Assembly (NCBI GenBank): GCA_964579325.1
Contig: CAZOHN010000001.1
Coordinates: 1 to 64,000 of the forward strand
DNA length: 64,000 bases
Source of the DNA: CAZOHN01 sp964579325
GTDB taxonomy: Bacteria; Pseudomonadota; Alphaproteobacteria; Rhodobacterales; Rhodobacteraceae
Direction of reading: 5' to 3'
A program made the position numbers and the translations under genes. Below are positions 17,710-26,276 of the stretch, in pieces (positions within the stretch are counted from its first letter, which is position 1; each line of letters begins with the position of its first letter). Under the pieces are notes generated by a model. The model was not told the origin of the DNA, did not search any database, and was given only the letters and a program-made list of their open reading frames with translations.

Positions 17710-19273
17710 CGGGCTGGTCCTGTGCGATGGCCAGACCTTCCCAGACCGGCTCGAGCGCAAGGCGCGCGGCACGGTACGACGGGAAGCGGCGGGCATAGAG
17801 GGCAGTGAGATCGGGATCGTACGGTTCGGGTGGCCCGAGCGCGGGAGTGACCCATTTGGCGATACAGGCGTGCATGTCTGGGTAGAGGCCGGTGGCAACG
17901 GCGGCCATCATCGCCGCGCCGGCCGCGCCGGCCTCGTCTCGCGCGGAGACCCGCGTGGGGGCGCCGACGGCGGCGGACAGGATGCCGCGCAAGGCCGCAG
18001 ACCGGGCAGCGCCGCCGGTAAGCCTCAGTTCGGAAGGCATCTCGCCCATGGCGGCGTAGCAGTCCCGGGCCGCTAGGCCGAGACCCTCGATCACCGCACG
18101 CACCAGATCCGGGAAGCGGTGCGCGAGGTTCAGGCCGATCAGACTCGCCTTCGCGGCGGGGTTCACGAAAGGGCCGCGTTCGCCCGCATCGGAGATGTAG
18201 GGATGGTAGAGCAGGGCGCCGGGGCGGCTTTCGGCCATCCAGCCGTCGATGCGGGCGATCAGCGCCGCGCGGTCCTGCGGCTGACCGAAAGATCCGAGGA
18301 GGTCACCTGCGAGCGACAGCACCCAGTCGATGTTGAGCGTTGCTGCCATGTTGGACTGCATCGTGGCCGCATAGCCGGGTAGCGGCAGACACATCACATA
18401 GCCGGTGCGCTCGTCGTTCAGGCGCACATCGGCGGCTGGCATGGCGCGCATATGCATTCCGGTCGAGCCGATGACGGTGCAGGCGGCGGGCGTGTCTGTG
18501 ACGATACCTGCACCGAGGGCGGTGCAGACGACATCGACGTAGCCGAGGCTCACCGGCGTACCCGCCCGCAGCCCGGTAGCGGCGGCCGCTTGGTCCGTCA
18601 GCGGATGCGTCTGCTGGCTACCGTCGAGGATGTCCGGGAGCAGGTGGCGGTGTGGCTCGAGGCCCAGTGCGGAGATCACCGTGTCGCAATAGGTGCGCGT
18701 TCGGAAATCGCCGAATGTGAAGCACGCCTCCGACGGGTCGGTCGCCCGGATGCCGGTGAGCATCAGGTAGAGCCAGTCCTTGGGGTGCAGGGCGACCTCG
18801 GCCTGCGTCAGCCACTCCGGCGTCGTCGCCGCCATGTGCGCGATCTGCGTGCCCTGCTGGCAGACATTGAGTCCGGTTCCAGTATGGTGGAACCGCGCCG
18901 CGTCCGCATCACTCTCGCGGAGGCGTCGGGCGGCCGGGGCAGCGCGGGCATCGAGCCAGAGCCAGCCTTCGGTGACGGGGCGGTTTCCCGCACCGACAAG
19001 CCAGGTCCCATCGCCCTGCGCCGTGACCGCAACGGCCAGGGCGCGGGCCGCAAGGCTGGGTACGGCATCGCCGAGCTTTCGCAACGTCGCGGCGGTATCG
19101 TCCCAGGTCTGTCCCATCGGCTGGAATGCGGCCCCGTCGGACGAGCGCGTCGTGTAGCGGTTCGGCGCCGAGGCGACGGCAAGCTGCCGACCCGCAGTGT
19201 CGAAGGCAACCGCCTTGATCACGGAGGTGCCGGCGTCGATGCCGATCAGGATGTCCCCGGCGCCCGAAGTCAT
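17702..19273 (-). CDS. eryA: FGGY-family erythritol kinase
   Basis: A 523-residue kinase with the erythritol-kinase-type N-terminus DILIGIDAGTSVIKAVAFD. Further blocks: VAVTAQGDGTWLVG, LWLDARAAPAARRL, the catalytic-loop region VIGSTGMHMRAM, HPYISDAGERGPF and the adenosine motif LRLTGGAARSAALRGI. EryA phosphorylates erythritol at the first step of the pathway. Its N-terminus overlaps the ATPase gene by ATGA (19270-19273). Xylulose or other polyol kinases are the alternative; the presence of eryB/C/H/I-like genes supports erythritol or a related tetritol. Confidence 0.8.
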   Translation of the reverse strand: MTSGAGDILIGIDAGTSVIKAVAFDTAGRQLAVASAPNRYTTRSSDGAAFQPMGQTWDDTAATLRKLGDAVPSLAARALAVAVTAQGDGTWLVGAGNRPVTEGWLWLDARAAPAARRLRESDADAARFHHTGTGLNVCQQGTQIAHMAATTPEWLTQAEVALHPKDWLYLMLTGIRATDPSEACFTFGDFRTRTYCDTVISALGLEPHRHLLPDILDGSQQTHPLTDQAAAATGLRAGTPVSLGYVDVVCTALGAGIVTDTPAACTVIGSTGMHMRAMPAADVRLNDERTGYVMCLPLPGYAATMQSNMAATLNIDWVLSLAGDLLGSFGQPQDRAALIARIDGWMAESRPGALLYHPYISDAGERGPFVNPAAKASLIGLNLAHRFPDLVRAVIEGLGLAARDCYAAMGEMPSELRLTGGAARSAALRGILSAAVGAPTRVSARDEAGAAGAAMMAAVATGLYPDMHACIAKWVTPALGPPEPYDPDLTALYARRFPSYRAARLALEPVWEGLAIAQDQPDD

Positions 19274-20400
19274 GCTGCAAGCTCGTTCCCGTGGCTTAGC
19301 GCCCGGCCCGAATCCGGGTCGAAGATGTGAAGGTCGCGCGGTCGGATCTCTACCGCGATCCGCTCGCCCTCGCGAAGCAAGGCGCGATCATGCTCGACGA
19401 GGACGATCGTCTGTTCCGCGAAGCTCGCCGCGATGTGTGTCTGGTCGCCCAGCCACTGGTTCGCGACGACTAGTGCGGCCGCACCGCTTGCGGCGCGGTG
19501 GACCGCATAGGGACGAACGCCGACCACGACCTCTCCGTGCCGCAGGATCATCGCCTGGACGGCCTCCGCGAAGGCGCCGGTCGGATACCTCAGGCCTTGC
19601 CCACCCTTCAGGTCGAAGTTCAGGACTCCGCCCTCAGCCGACACCTTCGCCGGAAAGACGTTCATCGGAGGCTCGCCGACGAACGTGCCGGTGAACAGGT
19701 TCGCAGGTCGCTCCTTGATCTCGGTCGGTGTGGCGTACTGCTGGAGAATGCCTTCTTCCATGACAGCAATGCGGTCGGCGAGGGCGTTTGCCTCGGTCTG
19801 GTCATGCGTGACGAGGATCGCGGTCAGTCCGCGCTCCTTGATGAAATGCTTGATCCGCCCGCGCAGGAGCGCCCGAAGCTGCGGTTCAAGCTGGCCCATC
19901 GGTTCGTCGAGAAGGTGCAGGTCGGCGTCGCGGACGAGGGCGCGCGCGAGACTTGCCCGCTGCTGCTGGCCGCCGGAGATCGACGTTGGATAGCGGTCGA
20001 GGATCGAGGTGATCTCTAGCATGTCCGAAACATGGTCGACCCGCCGTGCGACCTCGGCGGTCGGCAGGCGCCTTGCCTTCAGCGCGAAGGCAATGTTCTC
20101 GCGGACCGTGACGGTCGGATAGAGCGAGTAGCCTTCGAAGGCCATGGCGACATTCCGCCGGACTGGAGGCAACGTGTGAATCTGCCGTCCGGCAAGCTCG
20201 ATGGTTCCGCGGGACACGCTTTCGAAGCCAGCCACCATCCTCAGCGTAGAAGTCTTTCCGCAGCCCGAAGACCCGAGGAGCGCGACGATTTCGCCCTTTG
20301 GCACATCCATGTCGATCGCGCGGACGGCGTGGACGCCCTGGCCGATCGGTCCGTAGAACTTGTCGACCGCCTTGAGGCGGAGTTGCAATTGGCCAGTCAT
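19270..20400 (-). CDS. Polyol ABC transporter ATPase (consensus catalytic subunit)
   Basis: A 376-residue MalK-type ATPase with a C-terminal regulatory TOBE/OB region. Walker A is LLGSSGCGKTS, signature ISGGQQQR, Walker B LHLLDEPMGQLE with the catalytic Glu present, and switch histidine LVTHDQTEA. With its neighbour it forms the heterodimeric ATPase pair found in CUT1 polyol and glycerol importers (GlpT/GlpS-like). The 4-bp overlaps on both sides show co-translation with the other ATPase and eryA. Confidence 0.9.
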   Translation of the reverse strand: MTGQLQLRLKAVDKFYGPIGQGVHAVRAIDMDVPKGEIVALLGSSGCGKTSTLRMVAGFESVSRGTIELAGRQIHTLPPVRRNVAMAFEGYSLYPTVTVRENIAFALKARRLPTAEVARRVDHVSDMLEITSILDRYPTSISGGQQQRASLARALVRDADLHLLDEPMGQLEPQLRALLRGRIKHFIKERGLTAILVTHDQTEANALADRIAVMEEGILQQYATPTEIKERPANLFTGTFVGEPPMNVFPAKVSAEGGVLNFDLKGGQGLRYPTGAFAEAVQAMILRHGEVVVGVRPYAVHRAASGAAALVVANQWLGDQTHIAASFAEQTIVLVEHDRALLREGERIAVEIRPRDLHIFDPDSGRALSHGNELAA

Positions 20401-21509
20401 GCGACGCTTTCCTTGCGGGCGATGCTGCGAACCGGGGCGATCCTCTTCCCGCTGACGCGATCGAACAGGGTGGCCGCCGAACTATCGATGGCAATGTGTG
20501 CCTTGCCCGACACCGGCCCCGGCGTCCCTGCTGGGCGGGAGGTCATGATCTCCCGCCCCCTCAGCGTAAGGACCAGTGTCACGGTCTTCTCGTTCAGCGG
20601 TGTTTCGGCTTCGACCTCGACCGGAATAGCGCCGGGCGCCCCCTCGGCGACGAACTGCGCGGCCTCTGGGCGGAAACCGAGGATACAGTCCTGGCCGACC
20701 TGCGAAGCGTAGTCCTCCGAAAGCCGGAACGGGTGATCCGAGACCATGACGGTGACGGCACCGTCGCGGCGCTCGGGCCGGACGTCTAGGAGATTGATGA
20801 CGGGATCGCCGAAAAGCTTGGCGATCTCGGTGTTCGCAGGTGCCTTGTAGATCTCCTCGGGCGTGCCGATCTGCTGGAGCCCGTGGCCGTTCATGACGGC
20901 GATCCGGTGGCCCAGAGCCATGGCCTCCTTGTAGTCCTGCGTGACATAGATGACCGTGGCGTTCTGGTCCTTGAGAAGGCGCGGCAGTTCAAGCCGCATC
21001 TCGAAGCGAAGCTTGGCGTCGACATTCCGGAGCGGGTCGTCGAGCAACAGGATCGACGGGGCCGCCGAGAGCGCGCGAGCAAGCGCGGTGCGCTGCTTCT
21101 GGCCGTTCGACAACTCCTTCGGCTTGTGGTGCAGCACGTGATCGATCTTGAGGAGCCTCGCGACCTTCTCGACCGTCTGCTTCATTGTCGAGGCCGACTG
21201 GCGTCGCGCCGTCAGCGGAGCGGCAATGTTGGCGAAGGCGTCCATGTGTGGAAAGAGAGCGAAGTTCTGGAACGCCATGCCGATCCCTCGGTCCTCCGGC
21301 TCGACGCCCGACATGTCGCGCCCATCGAGCAGGATCTCGCCCGAGTCCGGCTCGATCACGCCCGCAATGAGCCGGAGCAGGACGGTCTTGCCCGCGCCGG
21401 AGGGTCCGAACAGGACGAGGGTTTCACCCTTGGCGACCTCAAGCGACACGCCAGAGAGGACGATTTCGGTCTTGAAGGACTTCGAGACGTTCCTGAGTGC
21501 GATCGACAT
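20397..21509 (-). CDS. Polyol ABC transporter ATPase (degenerate motifs)
   Basis: A 370-residue MalK-type ATPase with a normal Walker A (GPSGAGKTVLLR) but altered downstream motifs: signature LSNGQKQR (Asn for Gly) and Walker B LLLDDPLRNVDAK, in which the catalytic Glu is Asp. The H-loop position reads YVTQDYKEA, with Gln instead of His. This matches GlpS-type partners, in which one ATP site of the heterodimer is non-consensus. The C-terminal half is the substrate/regulatory OB domain. It lies 3 bases after the permease stop. Confidence 0.88.
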   Translation of the reverse strand: MSIALRNVSKSFKTEIVLSGVSLEVAKGETLVLFGPSGAGKTVLLRLIAGVIEPDSGEILLDGRDMSGVEPEDRGIGMAFQNFALFPHMDAFANIAAPLTARRQSASTMKQTVEKVARLLKIDHVLHHKPKELSNGQKQRTALARALSAAPSILLLDDPLRNVDAKLRFEMRLELPRLLKDQNATVIYVTQDYKEAMALGHRIAVMNGHGLQQIGTPEEIYKAPANTEIAKLFGDPVINLLDVRPERRDGAVTVMVSDHPFRLSEDYASQVGQDCILGFRPEAAQFVAEGAPGAIPVEVEAETPLNEKTVTLVLTLRGREIMTSRPAGTPGPVSGKAHIAIDSSAATLFDRVSGKRIAPVRSIARKESVA

Positions 21510-21512
21510 GGC

Positions 21513-22370
21513 CTATCCCTTCACGGCGCCGAGCGAGAGACCTTCGACAAGGTATCTCTGGGCATACAGCGCTAGCGCGAGCGTCGGCGTGATCGACAGA
21601 ACGATTCCAGCCGCGACTTGTCCGTACTGGATGCCCGACGCGGTGACGAATGCCAGCGCCCCGACGGTGACAGGCTGCTTGTCGGCGCTTGCCAGCACCA
21701 GCGCGAAGACGAAATTGTTCCATGCAAAGATGAACGACAACAAGCCCGCCGCCGCGATGCCTGGACCCGCCAGTGGCAGGGCGATCCGCCGGAAGGTCGA
21801 CCAGAAGTCGTGCCCGGCGATCCGGTAGGCGTATTCGACGTCAGCCGGGATGTCCTCGAAGTAGCCGCGCACGATCCACAGGATCAGCGGCAGCACAATC
21901 AACTGGTAGACCCAGATCAGCCCGCCGTAGGTATTCGCCAGCCCGATCTGCTGGAAGTAGATCGTGAGCGGCAGAAGCACGAGGAGTGGCGGGGCGAAGC
22001 GGAACGACAGAAGCGTGAACGCGATGTCCTCCGACCCGCGGAACTTGAGCCGAGCGAAGGCGTAGGCCGCCGGCACACCGAGGATAAGCCCGACCGCCAC
22101 CGAAGCGGTCGAGAGGAACACCGAGTTCCACAGGTTGCCCATGAAGTTGATCTTGAGGCTTCCCGCCGCGGTCTCGAGTTGACCTGTCAGAAGCCCTTTG
22201 TAGTTCACCAGCGATGGCTCGAAGATCACCGAGGGCGGAACGCGCAGGATGGTTTCGTTCGTCTGGAAACTCATGAGGAAGATCCAGACGATCGGAAACA
22301 TGAAGAACAGACAGACCACCGTCAGGGCAGTGGCGCGGAAGGCGCGTTCGAGCAACGAGTTGGTTTCCAT
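21513..22370 (-). CDS. Polyol ABC transporter permease (MalG-like)
   Basis: A 285-residue inner-membrane permease with six predicted helices and a binding-protein-dependent transport signature, where the EAA loop reads DVEYAYRIAGHDFWSTFRRI then LPLAGPG. It starts METNSLLERAF; ATG 22370 is preferred because GGAGAGG lies 4 bases upstream, directly after the first permease stop. A longer version would overlap that gene by 26 bp. Forms the translocation channel with the MalF-like permease. Confidence 0.9.
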   Translation of the reverse strand: METNSLLERAFRATALTVVCLFFMFPIVWIFLMSFQTNETILRVPPSVIFEPSLVNYKGLLTGQLETAAGSLKINFMGNLWNSVFLSTASVAVGLILGVPAAYAFARLKFRGSEDIAFTLLSFRFAPPLLVLLPLTIYFQQIGLANTYGGLIWVYQLIVLPLILWIVRGYFEDIPADVEYAYRIAGHDFWSTFRRIALPLAGPGIAAAGLLSFIFAWNNFVFALVLASADKQPVTVGALAFVTASGIQYGQVAAGIVLSITPTLALALYAQRYLVEGLSLGAVKG

Positions 22371-22380
22371 CTGCCTCTCC

Positions 22381-23301
22381 TCAGGCTTCGCCGCGCTGCT
22401 TTTCACGCAGGCGCAACCATTGCTTGATGAAGACGTTCGAGAGCGCGTAGGTGATCGCCCAGAGGATCATCAGAAGCGCGGCCGACCGGCCGACGTTGGT
22501 CGACTGGAAGAAGTTCAGGTAGGCCTCGACCTGAAAGACTGTGAGCTTGTCGCCAGGCCCGCCCTGGGTCATCGCGTAGATGATGTCGAACTGCTGGATC
22601 GACTCGATCACCCGGAACAGTGTCGCCGTGAGCAGGAACGGCGTGAGCATCGGAAGCGTGATCTTCCAGAACACGAAGAGCCGCGGCACCCCGTCGAGCG
22701 CCGCCGCCTCGAACGGCTGCCGCGGCAACGAGCGCAGGCCTGCCAGCAGCAGGATCATGATGAAGGGCGTGTAGACCCAGACGTCCACGATCACGACGGT
22801 CAGCATCGCTGTCCGCGGGTCCGAAGCCCAGTTGAAGTTCTCGATCCCCAGCAGCGTCGCGAAGTAGGACAGGATGCCAAAGCCTGGGTTCGTCATCAGC
22901 TTCCACATCAGTGCCGCGAGCGCCGGGGCGGTCATCAGCGGCAGCAGCAGCATGATCGAGATGAAGTTGTTCACGCGCGTCCGCTTCTGCAGCAGGAGAG
23001 CGATGCCAAGCCCGAGCAGAAGCTCGACCGAGACCGTCAGAAAAGCGTAGGTCAGCGACACTTTCAGCGTGTTCCAGAACGACGGGTCGCTGAGAAAATT
23101 CAGATAGTTCGCACCCCAGTTGTACTCCCGCGCCCAGGGTTGCGACAGCCGGTAGCGCTGAAGCGAATAGAGTACCGCGGTGAAGAACGGGATCAGGATA
23201 CCAATGCAGGTTAGCAGCGCCGGCAGCGACAGCAGGTATGGCAGGACCCGACGGCTCACCCGGAAGCGGCGGCGGGGCAGGTCTGTCGCGGTGGCGGTCA
23301 T
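22381..23301 (-). CDS. Polyol ABC transporter permease (MalF-like)
   Basis: A 306-residue permease with six helices. The N-terminal helix follows a basic leader (RRRFRVSRRVLPYLLSLP), and the EAA loop FEAAALDGVPRLFVFWKI with LPMLTP contacts the ATPases. The upstream gene is the binding protein, separated by a 115-base gap holding a strong stem-loop, which suggests differential expression. Typical CUT1 importer subunit for sugars and polyols. Confidence 0.9.
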   Translation of the reverse strand: MTATATDLPRRRFRVSRRVLPYLLSLPALLTCIGILIPFFTAVLYSLQRYRLSQPWAREYNWGANYLNFLSDPSFWNTLKVSLTYAFLTVSVELLLGLGIALLLQKRTRVNNFISIMLLLPLMTAPALAALMWKLMTNPGFGILSYFATLLGIENFNWASDPRTAMLTVVIVDVWVYTPFIMILLLAGLRSLPRQPFEAAALDGVPRLFVFWKITLPMLTPFLLTATLFRVIESIQQFDIIYAMTQGGPGDKLTVFQVEAYLNFFQSTNVGRSAALLMILWAITYALSNVFIKQWLRLREKQRGEA

Positions 23302-23378
23302 GGCATCCTTGTCCTTCCAGGTCGGAACGCGGAAACGCCGGTGACCTGCGGGGGGGCTGGAGTGTGAAGGCGGGGGGT

Positions 23379-23409
23379 GGCCCGCCCCCGGGGACAGTGG
23401 GGGCGGGCC
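23379..23409 (-). promoter_or_regulatory. mRNA-stabilising stem-loop between binding-protein and permease genes
   Basis: An 11-bp perfect inverted repeat (GGCCCGCCCCC at 23379-23389, GGGGGCGGGCC at 23399-23409) with a 9-base loop, starting 7 bases after the binding-protein stop. No U tract follows, so it is more likely to protect the upstream message and reduce read-through, raising binding protein over permease, as known for malE-malF type operons. Confidence 0.65.
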
Positions 23410-23416
23410 AGGGAGA

Positions 23417-24859
23417 TCAGCCGAGGCCAGCGTCCTTGAGCTGTGCGTTGACGCTGTCGGCGAGCTGGTCGAGGCCCTCGTCGACCGGGACTTCCTTGGC
23501 CACCATCTTCTGAAGCGACGCCGCCCACTCGGTGGTCAGGTCGAAGAACAGCGGCTGCGCGGTGAACTTGATCGCCGCGCCGGGTGCCGAGACATCGTGC
23601 ATCTCGACGTAACCCGAGTACGAGTTCGACAGCTTGTCGCGGAACGCACCGTCGGCCCAGACCGAGGCGCGGACCGGGTTGACGAAGTCCATCTCGCGTG
23701 CGCCGAACAGAGCGTGCTCGGGACCCGATGCCCACTGCAGGAAGTGCCAGGCCGCGTCCTTGTTCCGCGAGAACGAGGACATCGCAAGCGACCAGATCCA
23801 GATATTCGGCGTGGGCGCTGCCGCATTCGGGTTTGCCTTGAACGGAGCGAAGGCAAGGTTGCCCGCCTCGGCGTTGCCCGGACCGTTCATGAAGTATCCC
23901 AGGATGTCGGCGTCGTAGATCAGGCCCGACTTTCCGGCACCGAGGTCGGTGCCGACCTGGTACCACGTGTGGGTCGACCAGTCCGGCGCGCCGGAATCCT
24001 GGATCATCTGAACCCACTTGCGGTGGAACTCCTTCGAGACATCGGTGTTCATCGCGGCCGAAAGCTTGCCGTCGGCAGAGACGTTGAGGTCCTTCTGGTC
24101 GAAGTTCGCGTAACCCGACAGGAAGCCCGGGTGGATCGTGGCCCAGGACCGCGAGCCGCGAACGCCGATGCCGTAGCCGCCGCCCATCGCCGCCTTGGCC
24201 TTCGCCGCGACGTCGACCAGTTCGTCGAGATTGGTCGGAACCGCGATGCCATTCGCTTCGAACACCCGCTTGTTGTAAGTGATGTTGTTCTGCTCATAGC
24301 CCCATGGAATGCACCACTGCTTGGCATCGTCCGAGCCGAGGGCTCCACCAGGCACGCCGTTCCAGGCGCAGGAGTTGCGGACGCCAGGGAGCATGTCTTC
24401 CCAGGCATAGAGTGGGTTGGTCTTCTCGGCGTCCATGATCCAGGGCTTGAGGTCCTCGGTCCAGCCGGCCGGGCCGTAGGTCCAGGTCATGTAGGCGCCG
24501 GTCATGAAGGCGTCGTACTCGCTCGATCCCGAGGAAAGCGCCGCGGTCACCTTGTCGAAGTACACGTCCTCGGGGAAGACGTCGTACTGAACGTCCATGC
24601 CCGTGAGCGCCTTGAAGTTCTCGAGGTTGGCGATCATCGCGTCGGCATAGGGGTGCTTGTTCAGCAACAGCTTTACCGTTGTCCCGGAGTGCTTTTTCCA
24701 GTCGAAATCGGCTGCCAGAGCCCGGGTTGCCGCCATGTTGACGAGCACGCCGGCCGTGGCCGCCGAGACCCCCATGGCGGACAGGCCGCGGATAAGACCG
24801 CGACGGCTGATCGAACCGCGCATGAACGCGTCGATCAGGCCCTTCTCTTTCTCATACAT
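23417..24859 (-). CDS. Extracellular polyol/sugar-binding protein of the ABC importer
   Basis: A 480-residue family 1 solute-binding protein. The N-terminus has a twin-arginine motif (ISRRGLIRGLSAMG) followed by a hydrophobic stretch and an ATRALAA cleavage-like site at about residue 49, so Tat export is likely. The mature part shows the usual alternating lobes (YDVFPEDVYFDKV, WCIPWGYEQNNITYN). A GGGAGGA site precedes the ATG. It delivers the operon's substrate, probably a tetritol, to the MalF/MalG-like permeases. Confidence 0.88.
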   Translation of the reverse strand: MYEKEKGLIDAFMRGSISRRGLIRGLSAMGVSAATAGVLVNMAATRALAADFDWKKHSGTTVKLLLNKHPYADAMIANLENFKALTGMDVQYDVFPEDVYFDKVTAALSSGSSEYDAFMTGAYMTWTYGPAGWTEDLKPWIMDAEKTNPLYAWEDMLPGVRNSCAWNGVPGGALGSDDAKQWCIPWGYEQNNITYNKRVFEANGIAVPTNLDELVDVAAKAKAAMGGGYGIGVRGSRSWATIHPGFLSGYANFDQKDLNVSADGKLSAAMNTDVSKEFHRKWVQMIQDSGAPDWSTHTWYQVGTDLGAGKSGLIYDADILGYFMNGPGNAEAGNLAFAPFKANPNAAAPTPNIWIWSLAMSSFSRNKDAAWHFLQWASGPEHALFGAREMDFVNPVRASVWADGAFRDKLSNSYSGYVEMHDVSAPGAAIKFTAQPLFFDLTTEWAASLQKMVAKEVPVDEGLDQLADSVNAQLKDAGLG

Positions 24860-24886
24860 CTGGTCGTTCCTCCCTTTTGCTGCCGC

Positions 24887-25852
24887 TCAGTCCGGCAAGT
24901 CGTGAATGAGCGCATGTGCCGTGCGCTCGTCGGTGATGAGGCCGCCCAGATGGCCGCTCATCAGGACAGACCTGATTGCGCAGGTCTTTTCCGCGCCGCC
25001 CGCAATGGCGACGATGTTCCGCCCCTTCAGGGCGTCGAGCCCCAGGGACAATGTGCGCTGCGTCAGCGAAGTCTCGATCGCATCGCCCTGGGCATCGAAG
25101 AAGTGGCCGAGAACCTCGCCGATACCGCCACGCGCCCTCACCTCGGTGATCTCGGCCATCTCGACCATCCGCGACCCGACAAGCTGGGCGTCTGGTTCTG
25201 TCGTGCCGATGCCCACCAGCATCAGGTCCGACTCTGCCGCGAGGGCGAAGACTTCCGAGACACCTCGCTGGGCGAGAAGCACTTCACGGTCCTCGACCGA
25301 GTTCGCGAAGAACGGCACCGGCATCACGAAAGCGGCCGCGCCCGTCCGCTCGGCCAGACGATGCATCACGTCGTGCGGGTTGGCCGCGTAGTTTCTGGTC
25401 AGACCGCCGAGGAGCGAGACGAAGCGCACATGACTGGCGTCGAGGCGCGGGAGCATGCGAACCGCCGCGGCGAGCGTCCGCCCGTGGCCGACGCCGATCA
25501 CCTTGGCCGACCGGCTCTCGATGGCGCGCTCGATGAAGTCGGCTCCTGCTGTGCTGAGGGCGCGGATCGGCATTCCGTCCTCAGCGAGGTCGGGGACGAC
25601 CTCGCAGTAGTTCAACCCGAAGTGTCGGGCGAGGCGGGTTTCCAGCTCGACACATTCGACAACGTCGCCATCAACGGTCACCCGCACCGCCCCGGCCTCG
25701 TTGGCACGCGAGATAAGCCGATGGGCCTTTACCGAGGTGATGCCGAGGCGCTTGGCGACCTCTGCCTGGGTATGGCCGCCGGCATAGTGCAACCAGGCTG
25801 CGCGGATGGCGAGGCTGTCCCCCCCATCGCGGCTCCTGGCTGTGCGCGCCAT
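24887..25852 (-). CDS. eryD: SorC/DeoR-type sugar-binding transcriptional regulator (EryD-like)
   Basis: A 321-residue regulator with an N-terminal helix-turn-helix (HTQAEVAKRLGITSVKAHRL, about residues 26-46) and a C-terminal sugar-binding domain of the SorC family (VIGVGHGRTLAAAV, LLGGLTRN, VGIGTTEPDAQLVG, VAIAGGAEKTCAI). EryD of Brucella and rhizobia is a repressor released by erythritol; as first gene of this operon it would autoregulate the operon. GGGAGGAAT precedes the ATG. Assignment to EryD is by family and location. Confidence 0.82.
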   Translation of the reverse strand: MARTARSRDGGDSLAIRAAWLHYAGGHTQAEVAKRLGITSVKAHRLISRANEAGAVRVTVDGDVVECVELETRLARHFGLNYCEVVPDLAEDGMPIRALSTAGADFIERAIESRSAKVIGVGHGRTLAAAVRMLPRLDASHVRFVSLLGGLTRNYAANPHDVMHRLAERTGAAAFVMPVPFFANSVEDREVLLAQRGVSEVFALAAESDLMLVGIGTTEPDAQLVGSRMVEMAEITEVRARGGIGEVLGHFFDAQGDAIETSLTQRTLSLGLDALKGRNIVAIAGGAEKTCAIRSVLMSGHLGGLITDERTAHALIHDLPD

Positions 25853-25918
25853 GTTATTCCTCCCACGGTCGGCGTGCGCGCTTCTGGCGCATCTGTATTT
25901 TTTTTCATGCCTTGTAAT

Positions 25919-25946
25919 TTCTTACGCCATCGTTGGCCCGTGTCAA
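25919..25946 (-). promoter_or_regulatory. Putative sigma70-type promoter of the tetritol operon
   Basis: On the minus strand TTGACA (25946-25941) is followed after 16 bases by TAAGAA (25924-25919), 67 bases upstream of the regulator's ATG. An inverted repeat TGCGC-N7-GCGCA (25875-25891) lies between promoter and start and could be an operator, though this is weak evidence. Confidence 0.5.
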
Positions 25947-26276
25947 TATGCCGGATACGCTGCGCCGCAGCGAAAGAGGGCTATTAGAATCAGTGACTTG
26001 CGGTGTGCTCACGCTGCGTCACCTGTTGCGTGCGCCGGAAAGCGATTCGTGTCTCATGCTGGGAAAGACGGAGGATCCAAACCGATCTCCCCGACGGTCC
26101 GATCTCCGACATCCATGCGACCGGGACCGCAGGCGTATCGCCCGGTCAGTAAATGGCGGCCGGTCTTCTGCGCCGCCGTCGCGCTCACTAGCCTCATTGG
26201 AGCGTGCGAACAGGCGCGAGATCACGCACTTCAGGGCGAGCGGAGGCCTTGGCCTCTGTCCGGCCGGGTCGCGATT
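25947..26276. other. Intergenic region without recognisable gene
   Basis: About 330 bases between the tetritol operon promoter and the end of the MCP-like gene. Open frames here are short, overlap on both strands and match nothing recognisable. A short palindrome GAGGCC-TT-GGCCTC (26242-26255) lies about 20 bases past the end of the minus-strand chemotaxis gene and might contribute to termination; no U tract follows. Confidence 0.5.

Noticed and set aside
17710..17898. N-terminal extension of the 2-hydroxyacid dehydrogenase
   Set aside because: It lies inside eryA; ATG 17709 begins the conserved protein and overlaps the eryA stop.
25875..25891. Inverted repeat TGCGC-N7-GCGCA as EryD operator
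   Set aside because: Arms are only 5 bp in GC-rich sequence, and the second copy expected of a SorC operator was not found; mentioned only as a possibility.
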